In this document: positions 24,601-37,747 of the stretch, one piece after another | Layout of the letters: every line of letters starts with the position of its first letter | Numbering within the stretch: position 1 is the first letter of the stretch | Program-made: the position numbers and the translations under genes | Notes under the pieces: generated by a model | Database searches by the model: none | What the model saw: only the letters and a program-made list of their open reading frames with translations | Told to the model about the DNA's origin: nothing | Origin: Hypomesus transpacificus | Lineage: Eukaryota > Chordata > Actinopteri > Osmeriformes > Osmeridae | DNA length: 64,000 bases | Reading direction: 5' to 3' | Assembly: GCF_021917145.1 (NCBI RefSeq) | Contig: NC_061078.1 | Coordinates: forward strand, 11,018,604-11,082,603

Positions 24601-27600
24601 GGGCAAGGCTGTGACTGCACTCTGCATGCCGTCCTTCTCATGTCCCGACCTGATGCAGGAATATGCTCCGAGCAGATCCACTCCCCTGCCGGGCAGCTTG
24701 GACAGACGGCTCTCAGCAGAAAGGAGGGGCACAACCCACCTAAAAAGCATTTGTTTCATTCTTAATTGGTGTCTGGGGCCACGGCTGTGATTAGCCAACG
24801 CCACGACGACTGCCATAGAGATATTGCGTCTATAAATAGGCGTTCTGGGAGTCTCACAGTCTCGATTCAGAATATCACATCCTTCTCCTTAATGAGCCGC
24901 GGGGTCCCTGAGCGCTCTGATGCACATCTCCAGAGTGTGTGTGTGTTAGGGGGAGGGGTTTGGTGCTATGTGTTTGCAGGGGGTTGGGAGCGTCTTCCCT
25001 TATCGACAACCTTGGAGATGAAACCACAGCCCCAAGTAAAAAGACAAGCAGCAAACAACAACGAAAAAATCATCACTCGTTTCTGTCAGTGGTATGTTAC
25101 TTAAATGCTGACAAAATGCCTTTTAGGATAATCGAGGTGCCATTGGCCGTCTTAGTTTACACTTCTAAGATGCAAACGGCAGTTGAGCTGATTGCTGTCT
25201 GGTGAGCGTTGTTATGTATGGAAAGAAGCGTGTGGGCCAGACTGCATCAGCAGACATGCATCTCCCCTGACAGACCGCAGGGCCACGATGGCAGGGACGG
25301 GAGGATTGAGAGTGCAGGCGTCACTTCTCGGCATAACAACCACTGATGACGTCTCTCACGGGTCTCCATAGGGTAGACAAAGAAGGGGGGTGCCAGGAAG
25401 AAGGGAGGGGGGGGGGGGGGGGGGTAGTGCCACTCATCAGTGTGCAATTGCTTGCCAGTCCTCTGGGTCTCCTCACATCAGGTACAACAAACGATTTTTA
25501 TTTCTTACTTGGCTATTTCCTGTTTCCATCAGCAGAATCAATATGGCTTATGCTCTCAATCTACATCCTGTTAAAATGCAATTTAGCCAATGAATCACTT
25601 TATGGCTGTTGGACTGGCTGGGAGTCTCAGAGCTATCTAATAGAAACCACTGATCACTGTCAGGGTTGTTGTCATTAATATTCTATTGAATATGAGAATA
25701 TCATTAACTCTAAATTGGATTCTTAATTTTCAATCAGACTGGTAATGGGTGAGGACCATCGGCCAACACCATGTGCTATTGGATAACCAAAGTTACACTG
25801 AACTTTATGCGGAAACAACCCTGTCAGGTTTCGAGGTTCCAAAATGCTCTAAGGTTTTATCATTAATTTGCCTAAATACTTTGTGAATGAAAATAAACAT
25901 ATCATATCATGGTAACGGTGGCTTGGCTTTGACACACTAAGATAAGCACCTGAAGCAGGTGAGAGACAGAGATTGGCAGATGGTTGGGTATACATCTGCT
26001 TGTAGAGCTATCTTGCAGAATTAGCTTTGTGCCAGGTGGGGATTATAGGGAAAAATCCCCCCTTTGACATATCCTGAAAAGTCTTTCTAAACATGAAAGG
26101 ACTAGTGCAGAGAGTGTCAGTGCAAACACACCAGCTTCAAACTTCAAGTAAATCGTTTTTTTTTCTTTAGACCCCAGAACTCTGTGACAAGTTTGGGCAA
26201 TTTTCCCTGTACAATCCATTATAAGTAGCCTACTATAACAGTATGAACACCAAACCCCAATTGTTTGCCCTCTGTATTTACAGATTTAGTACAAAGGTTT
26301 GTTTAAAATAAACAACTTAAATGCTGTAGGCCTTGTATTCAGTAATTCCTAATTAAAGAGGCAACAGTTATTCCCAAATATACCTGTACAATTGGCTTAA
26401 CTTCTCATATTCTAAATCTAAACAATAAGCCTCTCACATTTTTCTTTTTCTCCAGGTTAACTGACTGGAAATATGCCATGGCCACATACACATCACTATG
26501 TAGTTGTGTTGTTTATTGCCGTACAACAACGTAAAATATATCCACGGGGTCTCAATTTTACAGAAATAAAGTGACACTAACGGATAGGACATAAAGTAGG
26601 CTCTGTACTGTTTTCCGAATTCCCAATGACTTGCCGTGGCTAAATATAAACACTAGATGGCGTATGAGACCATGCAATGTTCTCTGAGCAACATTCTCTA
26701 CTCACAGGCGTAGCCTACATAGGCTCGCACACACGCACATCATAGATAGATAAAGATCAACCAAAAAAAGACTAATTATGCCGGAAAAGTACCACTACAC
26801 GCTAAATACAGAAGTCAAAACATGCTTTGTGACGTTAAAATACATATTTAGGCTATTCAAACAGCTGAACCAATTAATTACGGACAGCCTCCAACCTTGA
26901 CCATATCAACTTGCTCAACAGCAGTACGGGTGGGTGGCCCTGGATTATTCCATAGAAACGCGCGTTGGGTTTCATAAACTAGGCTATAGCCATTGATAAC
27001 TGCTAGACCACTTCATGTAAGGATTCGTTTTAATCCACATATTCATACCCGCCTTGTGAGGTTATCCGGTTAAGGAGAGCAAGACTAAGAGCCAGACCAA
27101 CGCAGCAGGGTGAAGTTGAGCATAATAGGTCTCAAGTTTCCTATAAACTCTTAATGAGTACATCAAACTTTTTTTCATTTGCATAGCCTATGGTCCTGTC
27201 TGTTTTTCTATATATCTAATTTGAGGAAGGATTCGTTGCCTATTTTGTGTGGTCATGGTGAAATGTAGGTTAATGCATAATATGTTGTGCCTCGAAGTGT
27301 AGACAAGTGAGCTATAGCCTATTCATCTTTTAGAAGTAGCCTAGGCTATTGAAGTTAACAAGGATAGGCTGTGTAGCCTGGTGTTGTCTATTCGGGAAGG
27401 CTACTATTTGATTAGCCTATGTTTGATCATAGATAGGCTATTGCTTCTAAAGGCGAGATCCATTGAATAAGAATTTTGAGAATTCATATACGCTACTCAA
27501 TGTCAAGTGCAACTATAAAAAGTCAAAGTGTACCATCCCTTACATTTTAACAATGCCTGCATGTTTTTTTTATTGTTTCAAATTGTTTTCAAGTTTGTCT

Positions 27601-27829
27601 TAGAAATGTAATCAACATAATTCAAACACCGTAATCTTTTATAATTAACCATACAAAGATAAACCTTATTTTGATATATTAAACAAGAATAGTAAAGCAT
27701 ATCCCAGCACACTGCGTCGCATTCAGTGCGTTTGCAGGATACTCAGCTTGATTACTTAAAAAAAAAAAACTTCTTTCGAAAAACCGTGCATTGGCAAATT
27801 ACAACTGTAGTCACCAGACTAAAACATAC
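24601..27829. other. bdnf 5' intron region
   Basis: No exon is recognised. A poly-G run of about 20 bases lies at 25407-25425. Open frames have no resemblance to known proteins. Confidence 0.5.
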
Positions 27830-28000
27830 CTTTTACTGCCCAGTCGTAAAGGAGACCATTCAACAGGACAGTGTCATCTGGTAGGTTTTAGACAAACCCC
27901 TGTGTATTTACTTCTGCGATTTTCACTGTACTCTCCGACTGCTTCAGGATATCTCTTCAGCTTTGGAGCAAATAGATTAAATTATTGATGGTGGAAATTG
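27830..28000 (-). promoter_or_regulatory. bdnf: candidate bdnf 5' exon (IV-like position)
   Basis: On - GCAGTAAAAG|GTATGT is a good donor at 27830. A CRE-like CAACGTCATTG lies upstream on - near 28168-28178. The frame entering the donor contains a stop (TAA), so translation would start in the main coding exon. Assignment rests on position and splice signal only. Confidence 0.3.
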
Positions 28001-28249
28001 CATGGTTGAGGTAATGGACTCCCATGGTTGCGCGGTTCCTTTAGAGACAGGCTGAAATTGAAGGGCTAGCATGCTATACGCTACGCGACTTCGGCACTGG
28101 TACGCGATGAGAGACCTCTTGAGTTTGAAATGACTACCGTATCCCCTGCAACTACAGTAACTTACTACACAATGACGTTGCAACATGTGACTCGCCTCTG
28201 GCTGACTGGTTGCCTCCAAAATCGGTTACAAGAGCTCTGAAGTAAAACC

Positions 28250-31200
28250 ATACTAGTTGTTAACTAAACTCATTAACTATGTAACAAGCTATTCTTTGGT
28301 CGACCAATAATGATGATCAAAGGTGTGGAATAAGAGAAGCTTTTGCCATGAAGGGGTCACCACAATTTATAGCCTACATTGCGCATACACGCCAAAGACA
28401 TTCAGGCTACAGTTCATCACAATTACCATTTACTCTATCTCGTTATCTGTTGATACAAAGTATCACGTGTCAGATCTAGCAGTGTGTGTCAGACACTTCT
28501 ATGAAAACCATATATGTGTTTCCTGCAATACTGGTTCATAAACAGAAACTTGGTATTCAAAATAGATCAACTTCTGTCTATGTCTGTATGCATTATTTAA
28601 GGGGTACCGAAAATATTTTGAGACCTATACCCGAGTGTGCCTACAAATCTATCTTTAAGATTATTATGCCTGCAAATGTGAGTTAAAATTATGTTCACTT
28701 TCATTGAAAAACAATCAAGAAGCGAGCTACTCACTAGGTCGTCAGCTCAGATGACATCCAGCCCTAAAATGCAGAGATATGCTCATTATTACATTAGCTT
28801 GGACCCCATCCAAACTGATTTATAGTGATGTGTTTGCTATGTGACCACCATGATTCTTCTCTGTACAAGTTAATGAGGTGGAGCGCTCTTCTCTGGCATG
28901 GCTCTGGTGTGGATGCTCACACCTGCTTTGTGATTCACTCCCAGCTTCAACACACCCAGGGACATGCCAAGATGAATATAGCCGTTCCTGAAGGCTCTCA
29001 GCAGGCGAGGGCAAACTCTGGATAGCAAAGAGTTGCATCAGCAATTGCTGAGCGACATGACTCCAAAAAGAAGAAAAAAAAAAGCTTGCTTGCACACTGC
29101 ATGCGCGTGGGGGCTGTTCCAAACAGGTAATTCATAAATAAATCACTTGGCATCTCATTAGAACAACAACAACAACCTGGCCTCTTACATTTCTGCGAAT
29201 GCAGCACAATGCAAGGTGGTATGTGAAGTTGGGAGAAAAGATGTGTTGATTATAAGAGATTTGTTCTAAGTGGAGTTTCATTAGTTGATGTGAAACTTTT
29301 AAATAAAGGGAAGAGGTCTGGTGTCTTAAAGGAAAAACACAAACGCGCGCGCACTCACACACAAACATCTCACACACACTTGGCATGCTTATTTCTGTAT
29401 GGACTAAAAATAACGTGATTTTTCTTATAGATCAATCAGATTCCATGGTATCAAAGGAATAATAATTTCTATACAGGTTAAGACTTTAAGAACAATGACA
29501 TGTACTTGCATCACATGCACTTGTAAACAGTCTTTCTATCAATAGTTAAAGCATATTACAGTAAACAATACGATGGCCTCAAACCGTCTAAACATACCCA
29601 ATATTACAATAAAGAACCCGCATTTAACTGGCACGGTTAAATATAACCAGTAATTCCAAATACACTTCACCAGGATCTACAATACATTAATGAGGAACAT
29701 AACGTCTCAGTACTTAGTTGGACTACAAACCTACCCAACGCATTTCCATATAAACTGTATCACATGAAGAGAGACACTCATCAGGCCATTTTCTTCCCTC
29801 CTCCAATTTGCTCAGACATAAAAAAAGGCATGTAGCAGGTGCTATCTCATCCATATATATCACAACTGCGTAAATGGATCTTTCTCTGCTATCAGTCCAT
29901 CTCTCAGTCATGCTCTTATCCCAGCCTCTGTTCCTTTGGCATCCTTCCATCATCCCAACCACTTCATCCTAAGCTATTGCTTGCCAACTCTCTCTATAGA
30001 AGACCCCCCGCTGAGAGAACTGACCACGCGGCCATAAACTTTCACATCTTTTCATAACTTATCTTTCCAACTGGAACTGTGCTGAGGAGTCAGTATAGAG
30101 CATCCTCCCTCACAGGGTCACCCAAGACCCCACACTGACCCCACAAGCAACATTTAAACACGGAGGAACACTGACTAAAACACAGGCTAAAACATCTTGC
30201 TGTGCTCTTAAAGGTGAGTGTAGAGCACCATCATTTGATGTGATATTTACATACTTCCCAGTCACTAACGACTCCTGTCATTTGGCCCTCAGGAGCAGTC
30301 TATGGTGAAAACCAAAATCACAATTATACACTAAAGGTAAACATACAACTGTGTCACAAAACTGCAGATTCCATGTCTGAAATGTATTCCTTGCCTCCCA
30401 GAGAGAATACAAATATCCAACTGCTTATGATGACTGCAACACTTTTTAAGACTGCTGATGACAAGATTACTCTTAAAAACAATACATACATGTTTAAAAT
30501 ACATTGTTTTCTGAAAGATTTATCATGAGTGACACTGATACGTTGCATGTCTCTTCCGTTCTCACTGTCTCTCTCAAATAAAATAAGATTTGCTTTACAA
30601 TTGTATGCTTAAGAAAGATATAGGCTACTATAAATAACAAAGATCGATTAGCTTCCAAAGGCTATGCTACATAACCCATCAGTCAAACAATTACTTTTTC
30701 ACAATTAAACACGCAATTCAGTTTATGGCCCATATTGACATGAAATAATAACACGACCACTCCAAACAACTCTACATACAGGCACACACGTCAGGTCCAA
30801 TGCAGAAAACCGTTTAGGAAAACGTCACACTATTCACAAAACATACAGACATACTCTCTTATCACCCATCCTGACTCGATTAAGTAGGCTAATCAGCCTA
30901 CCTAATGCCATTGCAGCCTAGTCTGATTAACAGTGGAAATTATATGCAGAATTCCAAATCTTAAAAAAAGCCTTCCGCAATTCATTCAGTGCATCAACGC
31001 TATATTGTCAGGCTCAATTCAACAGAACCCATTGTTCCAAACACACCGTTATCCCTGAGAGAATAATTTGTCCTGCAGTGGCGTCACGCCAACAGCCGGT
31101 CAGACACGCGTGTCGTTAAGGGCGCAATTACCGGATCCTGGCATCACTGCAAGGAATTGATTTGGGAAACCACACATTTGTCATACCCTTTAGATCAGCT

Positions 31201-34050
31201 ACGTTACATTTAGTTGCGTATTTCTAAAATTTGAATTCACCAAATAGGCTATGTTTTTGAATAGCCTAGTTAAATTATTAAATTCAAATATTTCATCCCG
31301 CCAGAACTCGTTATAATAATTGGATGGAGCTGATAAGATGAGGATGAGGAGGATGATGATGCCACCGATTACCATAATCATTCAAATATTATATTATATT
31401 TACAATATTGGTTGAAAACCTGCTCACATATTTTATATCGTATATCCAATTGCGCATGAACAATATGGAAAACGTTTTTTTTCGTGATAACGTGGTGTCG
31501 ACACCCGGAGTTCCAAATAGAGTTTAGATCTTTCCATCCCACTTCCGAGAGCTACTAAAGCTATAGGCGGCGACATGTCCACAGACCTTATCTTTCAAAG
31601 TTCATGAAAGGTTGAAACAGAAAACGAAACATCTTTTCTTTATGAAAGCAAAATATAAATATCTATAGCCTAATCGCCCTCGTGAGTCAACCCTGAATAA
31701 TGAAACACGTATATCCTGTCAAATATGATGCCACAATAGCATTTCATGTTATTTGGAATGAAACCTACCATCCTCAGATTTGTTTTTGACGCCCACCCCA
31801 ACTCTGCAGCGCTAATAGTGCGGAGAGGGGGGCAGGAGAGAGGGAGATTCTCCGTAAGATAACACAACCCCATTTATGGACTGCTCCGATGACGTACATT
31901 GCAGAAAGTTCTATAAAAAACCTTCATACATACAAAGTGTGTCGTGCCACCCCACAGACCCCCCCGACCCGCCTCCGCTCTCTCCCCCTCCCCCCTCACG
32001 CCCACGCCCACACCATAAACCCACGTATCGTATCGAGTTTCCAATGGAAGAAATATGCTGTATTTTTTTAGATAAAGAAGAAAAGAAGATGCTGATAATA
32101 GTGATGAATGCATATATTGGTATAAAATACATTTTAAGCAGCGACGTGTTCCTTCGCACGAAGCCAAGGAAATCGGAAGACACATTACTACCCTCTGCGT
32201 CAACAAATAAAACGAAAACGTTATTTCTGCGATCGATTCGTTAAAACAAATATTACATGTATATTATAATTTCTCTAACTATTATCATTGTTATTATTAA
32301 CCATAGCTAACTGTCAGTATTTTGCTTGTAACTAGCTTTGTTGTCAGCACCATCAAAGGGTTTGTCTTTTGCGTCCATATGCAGCCTCTATAGACCAAAC
32401 ATTTTCGTTAAACCAGCAGTTAAATTACAGAATTTAAATGGCTAAGCATTTAAAGGCTATGTTTTAAACGGCCTTTTATGGTTCAATAAAATAGGTTAAA
32501 AATTATGTAAAATTAGGCCCATTGAAACAAAATTCATCATCATTCCAGACCTTAAAGGGGTTGGAATGGCTTAATAATGCATTGAAATGTAACCCCCCTT
32601 GAAGGATCTTGATTAAAAAACAGCGCTGCTAAAGCCAGTGGGCGTTGATATGTTAGGGTTTTTCTTGCAGCTGTTTGCCATTCAATCGCTTCGTCCGGAA
32701 ATCGGAATGTTTGACCAGGAACTGTAGGTTATAAAGAAAAGGGACGATGACAGACTACATCCACAGTTCCTTCACCGGCGAGAGACGAATTATTTTTCAT
32801 AAGTCCTTCGACTGTTATATCAGCAAAATGTTGCTTCGGACAAATGAGTTTATTGATCATCTTAATGTTGTATTCCTGATTTTGTCTTAAATATCAATTT
32901 CTTCCGAAGTAGGCTTTTGCTTATCATCTTATCTCGCCTCTTAGCCAGCCATCACATCTGTCAAAGCAGTTTGACCACGCCTATCTTTATTGTAATTTAA
33001 TATCTCATAACTTAACGATTTAGATGCAGATCTCTCTGGAATGTTTCTGAAATTGAGACGGGTTAAAACCGTTAGGTAATTTATGGTTTAGCTTTTCAAC
33101 TTAAGTTGTTTCCGACAGGTCGAATGGGCTACACAGACTTGCGCGTGGACAAAGAGGGATAACAGCTATAGGTGCAGGCAGGGGGAAGCGCAGTATGAAT
33201 GAAACCGAGCAGCGGTCGTAGTAAAAACACAAGTGATTTGATCGCGATGACGGAAGATAAGAGTAGGCTATTTTTGTCGCTTAGGGATCGGGAGAGGAAT
33301 ACAACAGTTTGATATTAATGGTACAGATGGATAGATAGAGACAAATACCAAAATATAGGTTTATATAGCCTGTAAATAGGCCTATAGTCTATATGTTTAC
33401 AGATAGATATATAGATATTTATATAGATAGATAAATAGATAGATAGATAGGCGGATAGACGGATAGACGGATAGACAGATAAATAGAGAAAGATAGATAG
33501 AACTGTGTGGAAAACGATCTTATCAAGACATGCACCATTATTGTACCTTATGCCGGGTAGAACCATTCCTGTTTTGCGCATTCTAAAGTTCCATGTCGAT
33601 TAGAAGCACGATTACGCATAACGCATCGATCTTGCAAATTACCTTGCAGAAGACTAGTTAAAGGCTATGTTTACAAACATTGTAATAACGGACGTCAGGT
33701 TTTACCTACATGTTAAAGGGGGCTATTTATGTCTTACAGGCAAAGTTAAAAGGGTGCATCGTGCACTCTTAGTTAGGCAATTGGAACGCTGCAAGCGGTG
33801 CAGGTGTAAATTCTTAAAAACGAAACTTCAATGGCATGATGGAGATGATAAGCGTCCAGTTATATGCAAAGTTTCACAACATTAAAGTAATTAGTCGAAT
33901 TAAATATGTATTTTATAATAAGCTGTCCTTTGTTAACATTAATTATAACCGATAATTTTATGGTAACCATTGTGCACAATGTGTCATTTGAAATCAGAAA
34001 ACAATGATAATGGCAGGGATGGCCGATGAAGACAATGGATGGAACTCTTA
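28250..34050. other. bdnf upstream intronic/intergenic region
   Basis: No coding exon is recognised. It includes a GATA-type microsatellite at about 33326-33500 (imperfect TAGA units). The stretch lies between the two groups of bdnf 5' exons. Confidence 0.5.
33326..33500. repeat. imperfect TAGA/GATA microsatellite
   Basis: Repeated GATAGA and ATAGAC tetranucleotides with interruptions, densest at 33402-33500. Confidence 0.85.
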
Positions 34051-34051
34051 C

Positions 34052-34250
34052 CTTTTTAAGGGCTGACAACCACTATGTGTGGTTAGATATCCAAGACCAA
34101 GACTTGCATCTCCCAAGTTAACGGTGTATACCAAGAGAGGCTCTTGCAAGGAACGCACGCCCTACATCGGCTCTAAGATTTCAACTTTCACATGCTCAAG
34201 TAGCGCGACAAATCTCAATGCGCGAGCCCTTTATTGACAAGCGCTTTTCT
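34052..34250 (-). promoter_or_regulatory. bdnf: candidate third bdnf 5' exon or alternative exon II end
   Basis: On - CTTAAAAAG|GTAAGAG is a strong donor at 34052, 243 bases past the exon II donor. Mammalian exon II uses several donors and exon III follows closely, so either reading fits. The upstream limit is not defined. Confidence 0.3.
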
Positions 34251-34294
34251 CCGGATTTCCGTTATAGATCAGAGGGCTCGCTCAGTACGCTTAC

Positions 34295-34500
34295 CAAAAG
34301 TTGAAAAAAATCCCAGGTTTGGCAAGGGGACGGCAAAAGAGAGAGTTGATGTCCACTTGGTGTTTTAGTCCATGCACGACTCCGGTGCCTCTGTCCAACG
34401 TGCTGAAAGCATAACACAGCGAGGGTAACTAAAGGGGCAAAAAAATCTATAGTTTTGTTAGGTGCCACTTGAAACTCTTTACTCTACTGCTTCCTCACGC
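34295..34500 (-). promoter_or_regulatory. bdnf: candidate bdnf exon II (noncoding, RE1-bearing)
   Basis: On - the donor CAACTTTTG|GTAAGC at 34295 closes an exon that contains an RE1 element at 34387-34407, as mammalian exon II does. A CRE octamer TCACGTCA lies at 34505-34512, at about the expected promoter. The frame is open into FHQVRRV but no ATG lies in it, so this exon should be noncoding. The start is approximate. Confidence 0.6.
34387..34407 (-). promoter_or_regulatory. bdnf: RE1/NRSE element (REST/NRSF site) of bdnf
   Basis: On - the 21 bases read TTCAGCAC, G, TT, GGACAG, AGGC. Against the RE1 pattern NNCAGCACCNNGGACAGNNNC there is a single mismatch (position 9, G for C). The known mammalian bdnf silencer has the same halves with TT at the same spacer. 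REST binding represses bdnf outside neurons. Confidence 0.8.
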
Positions 34501-34504
34501 CTTG

Positions 34505-34512
34505 TGACGTGA
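34505..34512 (-). promoter_or_regulatory. bdnf: CRE octamer TCACGTCA upstream of bdnf exon II
   Basis: TGACGTGA on + reads TCACGTCA on -, the same octamer as the CREB-responsive element of mammalian bdnf promoter IV, here upstream of the exon II candidate. Confidence 0.4.
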
Positions 34513-34884
34513 ATTTTTCCTTGCCAAGCCCGTCATGTTAATATTTGATCACATGTTGGCCGGACCTTTCCTTTTGAAAGCAGCACCTATACCAAACCCC
34601 GGTCATTTCCTCGTGTCACCACAAAGGCTCCAATGCATGTCAAAATTACGCCTAACAATGCTGCCCCTGGTACGTGATTGCCGCGCTTTTAAAGTCATGT
34701 ATAAGACAGGACGAGAGGTCCGCACATGTTGCTTTATCATTGACACCGCAATTAAAAGCATATTTTGGTAGACAAACACTGGTATCATACTGCCCTCGTT
34801 CGTAATCCACAACCATAAGACCCTGTAAGACACCACACTCACAAATTGCGCACTCAAACAATACAACATTTCCCCATAGCTTAC

Positions 34885-34915
34885 CTCTCCCTGTCCCTGC
34901 ACCTCCTCAGGTCAG
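34885..34915 (-). promoter_or_regulatory. bdnf: candidate splice donor between bdnf exons I and II
   Basis: On - GGGACAGGGAGAG|GTAAGC is a good donor at 34885. It lies between the exon I and exon II candidates and could be an extra exon or chance. No other support is seen. Confidence 0.2.
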
Positions 34916-35106
34916 AAATGTCTAACTGTCTTTTTACTTAAGCTTTGCCAAAAGCCTTAGCAGACATGAGTCTCAGAGTTTCTCAAGTAGCCACGAGTCC
35001 ATCCTTCCAGCTATGTGTGCTTCCATTCCAATAATAAAAATAAATCGCAACCATTGCCATTTATCTGTAATCATCCCTAATACGAAAGTGTTTCTATGTT
35101 ACTTAC

Positions 35107-35350
35107 CATTTTCCCCTACGCTGTCCTGGAGATACAAGTGTCTTAATATCCACTCACTCCAACAGATGCTGGTAGGTAATGTGTCTTGTTTGAAGTCATC
35201 ATATGAGAACTTGTGCTGTGCTCAGTAGATCGCCCACCACTTCGGTGACTTATGAATCTAATAACCCTGTGCAATATCCGCGTGCTTAAACTCTCCAACA
35301 CCTTGGTGGCTCTACAGACAGGACAAACAACAACCAGCCGCGATATTCAG
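35107..35350 (-). promoter_or_regulatory. bdnf: candidate bdnf exon I ending in ATG
   Basis: On - the exon ends GGGGAAAATG|GTAAGT, with ATG at 35107-35109 abutting a near-perfect donor. Spliced to the coding exon it reads [12 protein letters not shown], the same 8-residue N-terminal extension that mammalian exon I adds. The exon start is estimated; a TATA-like ATATCTATAC lies near 35360. Confidence 0.6.
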
Positions 35351-37505
35351 GAAAGCTTGTATAGATATACGCAATACCCTCGCCCGGACAACGCAATCAG
35401 GGGTCTTACGTGATTGAAATATGCGAAGGCTGTCCAAGTTCATGTCAGGGACCCTAATTGACCACTAAGTCAATGAATTAAATCTCTATTGTATAATAAA
35501 TTGTTCATAATATGTATGAAATACTATATTACAACAACAAAAACGTTTAGCACTAATTTTAATTATAGCCTAGAAAATATGATTATGATTTTATTCCATA
35601 TAGTCTATTATGTTTGTAATATTAATCACTTAAGACAATAAGTACATATTAAGCATTGTCGGTACAAGTAACATGATTTTTTCATCAGAAGTGGGATGGT
35701 GCCAGGTAAGATAACATATTTCACAGTATTTTTGCGTCCCTGCTTGCGAGATGAAGTTCATAGGGAACTTGTTGCTGCTTAAAAGAAAACTCCGAAGCTT
35801 TGAGGACGAAATAGAGCCGATCTCATACTTACATTTGTCAAATACTGTTATGTGCTTCGTTTTCAATTGTATAGAGGAATCACATGTGAATCCACGTCTT
35901 CGTGTAAGCCCTATAAATTTAATAGCCTGGTCATAAACAAACGATACCTTTGTGCTTTTTATCGGAAATAAGTTATATTCAATTATCAATGACCAATTCC
36001 AAGTTCAAACGCGAAATCTGTTTTCAGTAAAATTCCATCAGTTTCACAGCGAACACTCAGCCATCTAATTGTAATGCAGTGACGAAGCGCTATGCTTGCA
36101 TGTGTACCACAAATGTACTGATAAGTAACATGAGTAATAGCTGAAATTTGCCAGTCTCTGAGCCAGGATTCCAACTATCACGGGAGTTGTAAAAGAAGTG
36201 GAACTGTATGTTATTAATAACGCATTCTCATTGGAAAATATTGCTATGTGTGGTGACTTATATAGGGGTCTCTCGCATACGCACAGGCACACGCACCACA
36301 GGCATGTAGGTGGGTTACGCGCAAACGCACATAATCCCAGAACAAATCTGACAAATGATAAACAATAACAGTTTAATACAATTAGTCTATAAAAGAACCC
36401 ATGGAGAGCGTTGAACAGCAAAACACAGACGCATTGCACCCTCCCTGAAAAGGACTCAACTTGTGATAAGCCACCTGCAGTAAGCAACTGCTCCAATGCC
36501 ACCTCTTAACAATAGCAAGGCTTCGCTTTTGTAAGAGTCCGACTACTTAGATGCTAATACCTTTGAGTTAGCCTTTCTTATGGAGAGAATTTATTGTATC
36601 TGGGTGAAACTTAGGATCATGTCCCAATAGGCAATTCTTTCTTCTCAGGAGTTTTTTGAAGCAGCTTTTGAGCATCATAAAGTTAAATTCATGAATTTCC
36701 TTAGAAAAGAACACACATTTAGACATTATGTTAAAAATGTTGAAACTATACTTTCATGTAGAAACAAAATTAACTTAAAAGTGTGTGGAGGTGTGCCTGT
36801 GCCTGTGTAGCAGTTCTTATATAACCTCTGGATCTACACTTTGAACACCACAGTGCTTATTTGTGCTCGTTGAACTTCCCTTACACAATGGAACCAGTGG
36901 TTAACAAAAAAATAATCTGTGTATGTATATGTGTCAATTGTTGACAAAAATGTATGACATTAATGTATAGAATATTATTCATTTAGCAGACGCTTTTATC
37001 CAAAGCTTTAACTTGACCATGTGTAAATTCAAAATGTCCCTCTTTCCACCCAATTGTTTACTATTATTATGTGGGCACAGACCTCTGAAAGTAGAGCAGA
37101 GCTCTCCACCATATTTCATCATATTGTGATTTAATCCCACATTCACCTCACCTCCTCTATAGAGGAACCCATGTGAACCATATGAATTCAAGTCTACATA
37201 TCTTTTAATATGTCAACCATATTACTGTATACAATAACACAATTGATTGGAGTACACCTACAGCCTTTGTGACAAGACAATCCACAATGTCCCTTTGATT
37301 CTTTTTTCTTTTCAATCACTGTTCTGCTTCCCACTCAAAGTCCTCTATGCAGAGGAGAGGTCAGCCTTGACAAGTGGACGTAACGAGAAGACAGATTTGT
37401 CGGTTTTGTGTAGAATGATGGCACAGTGAGGATGAACCTTCTATTATCAGATCTTACCATGTGAGGGTCTGATTAGTTGTTGGCCTCCCACAAGTGCAGT
37501 ACCAA
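35351..37505. other. upstream of bdnf, no gene seen
   Basis: AT-rich sequence with no exon recognised. The short dispersed repeat fragment at 36977-37007 matches the end of the repeat in fth1 intron 3. Confidence 0.5.
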
Positions 37506-37509
37506 GACT

Positions 37510-37747
<238 letters not shown>

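Noticed and set aside
34262-34468. Coding N-terminal extension for bdnf from exon II
   Set aside because: In-frame and open, but the only apparent start is GTG; mammalian exon II is also noncoding.
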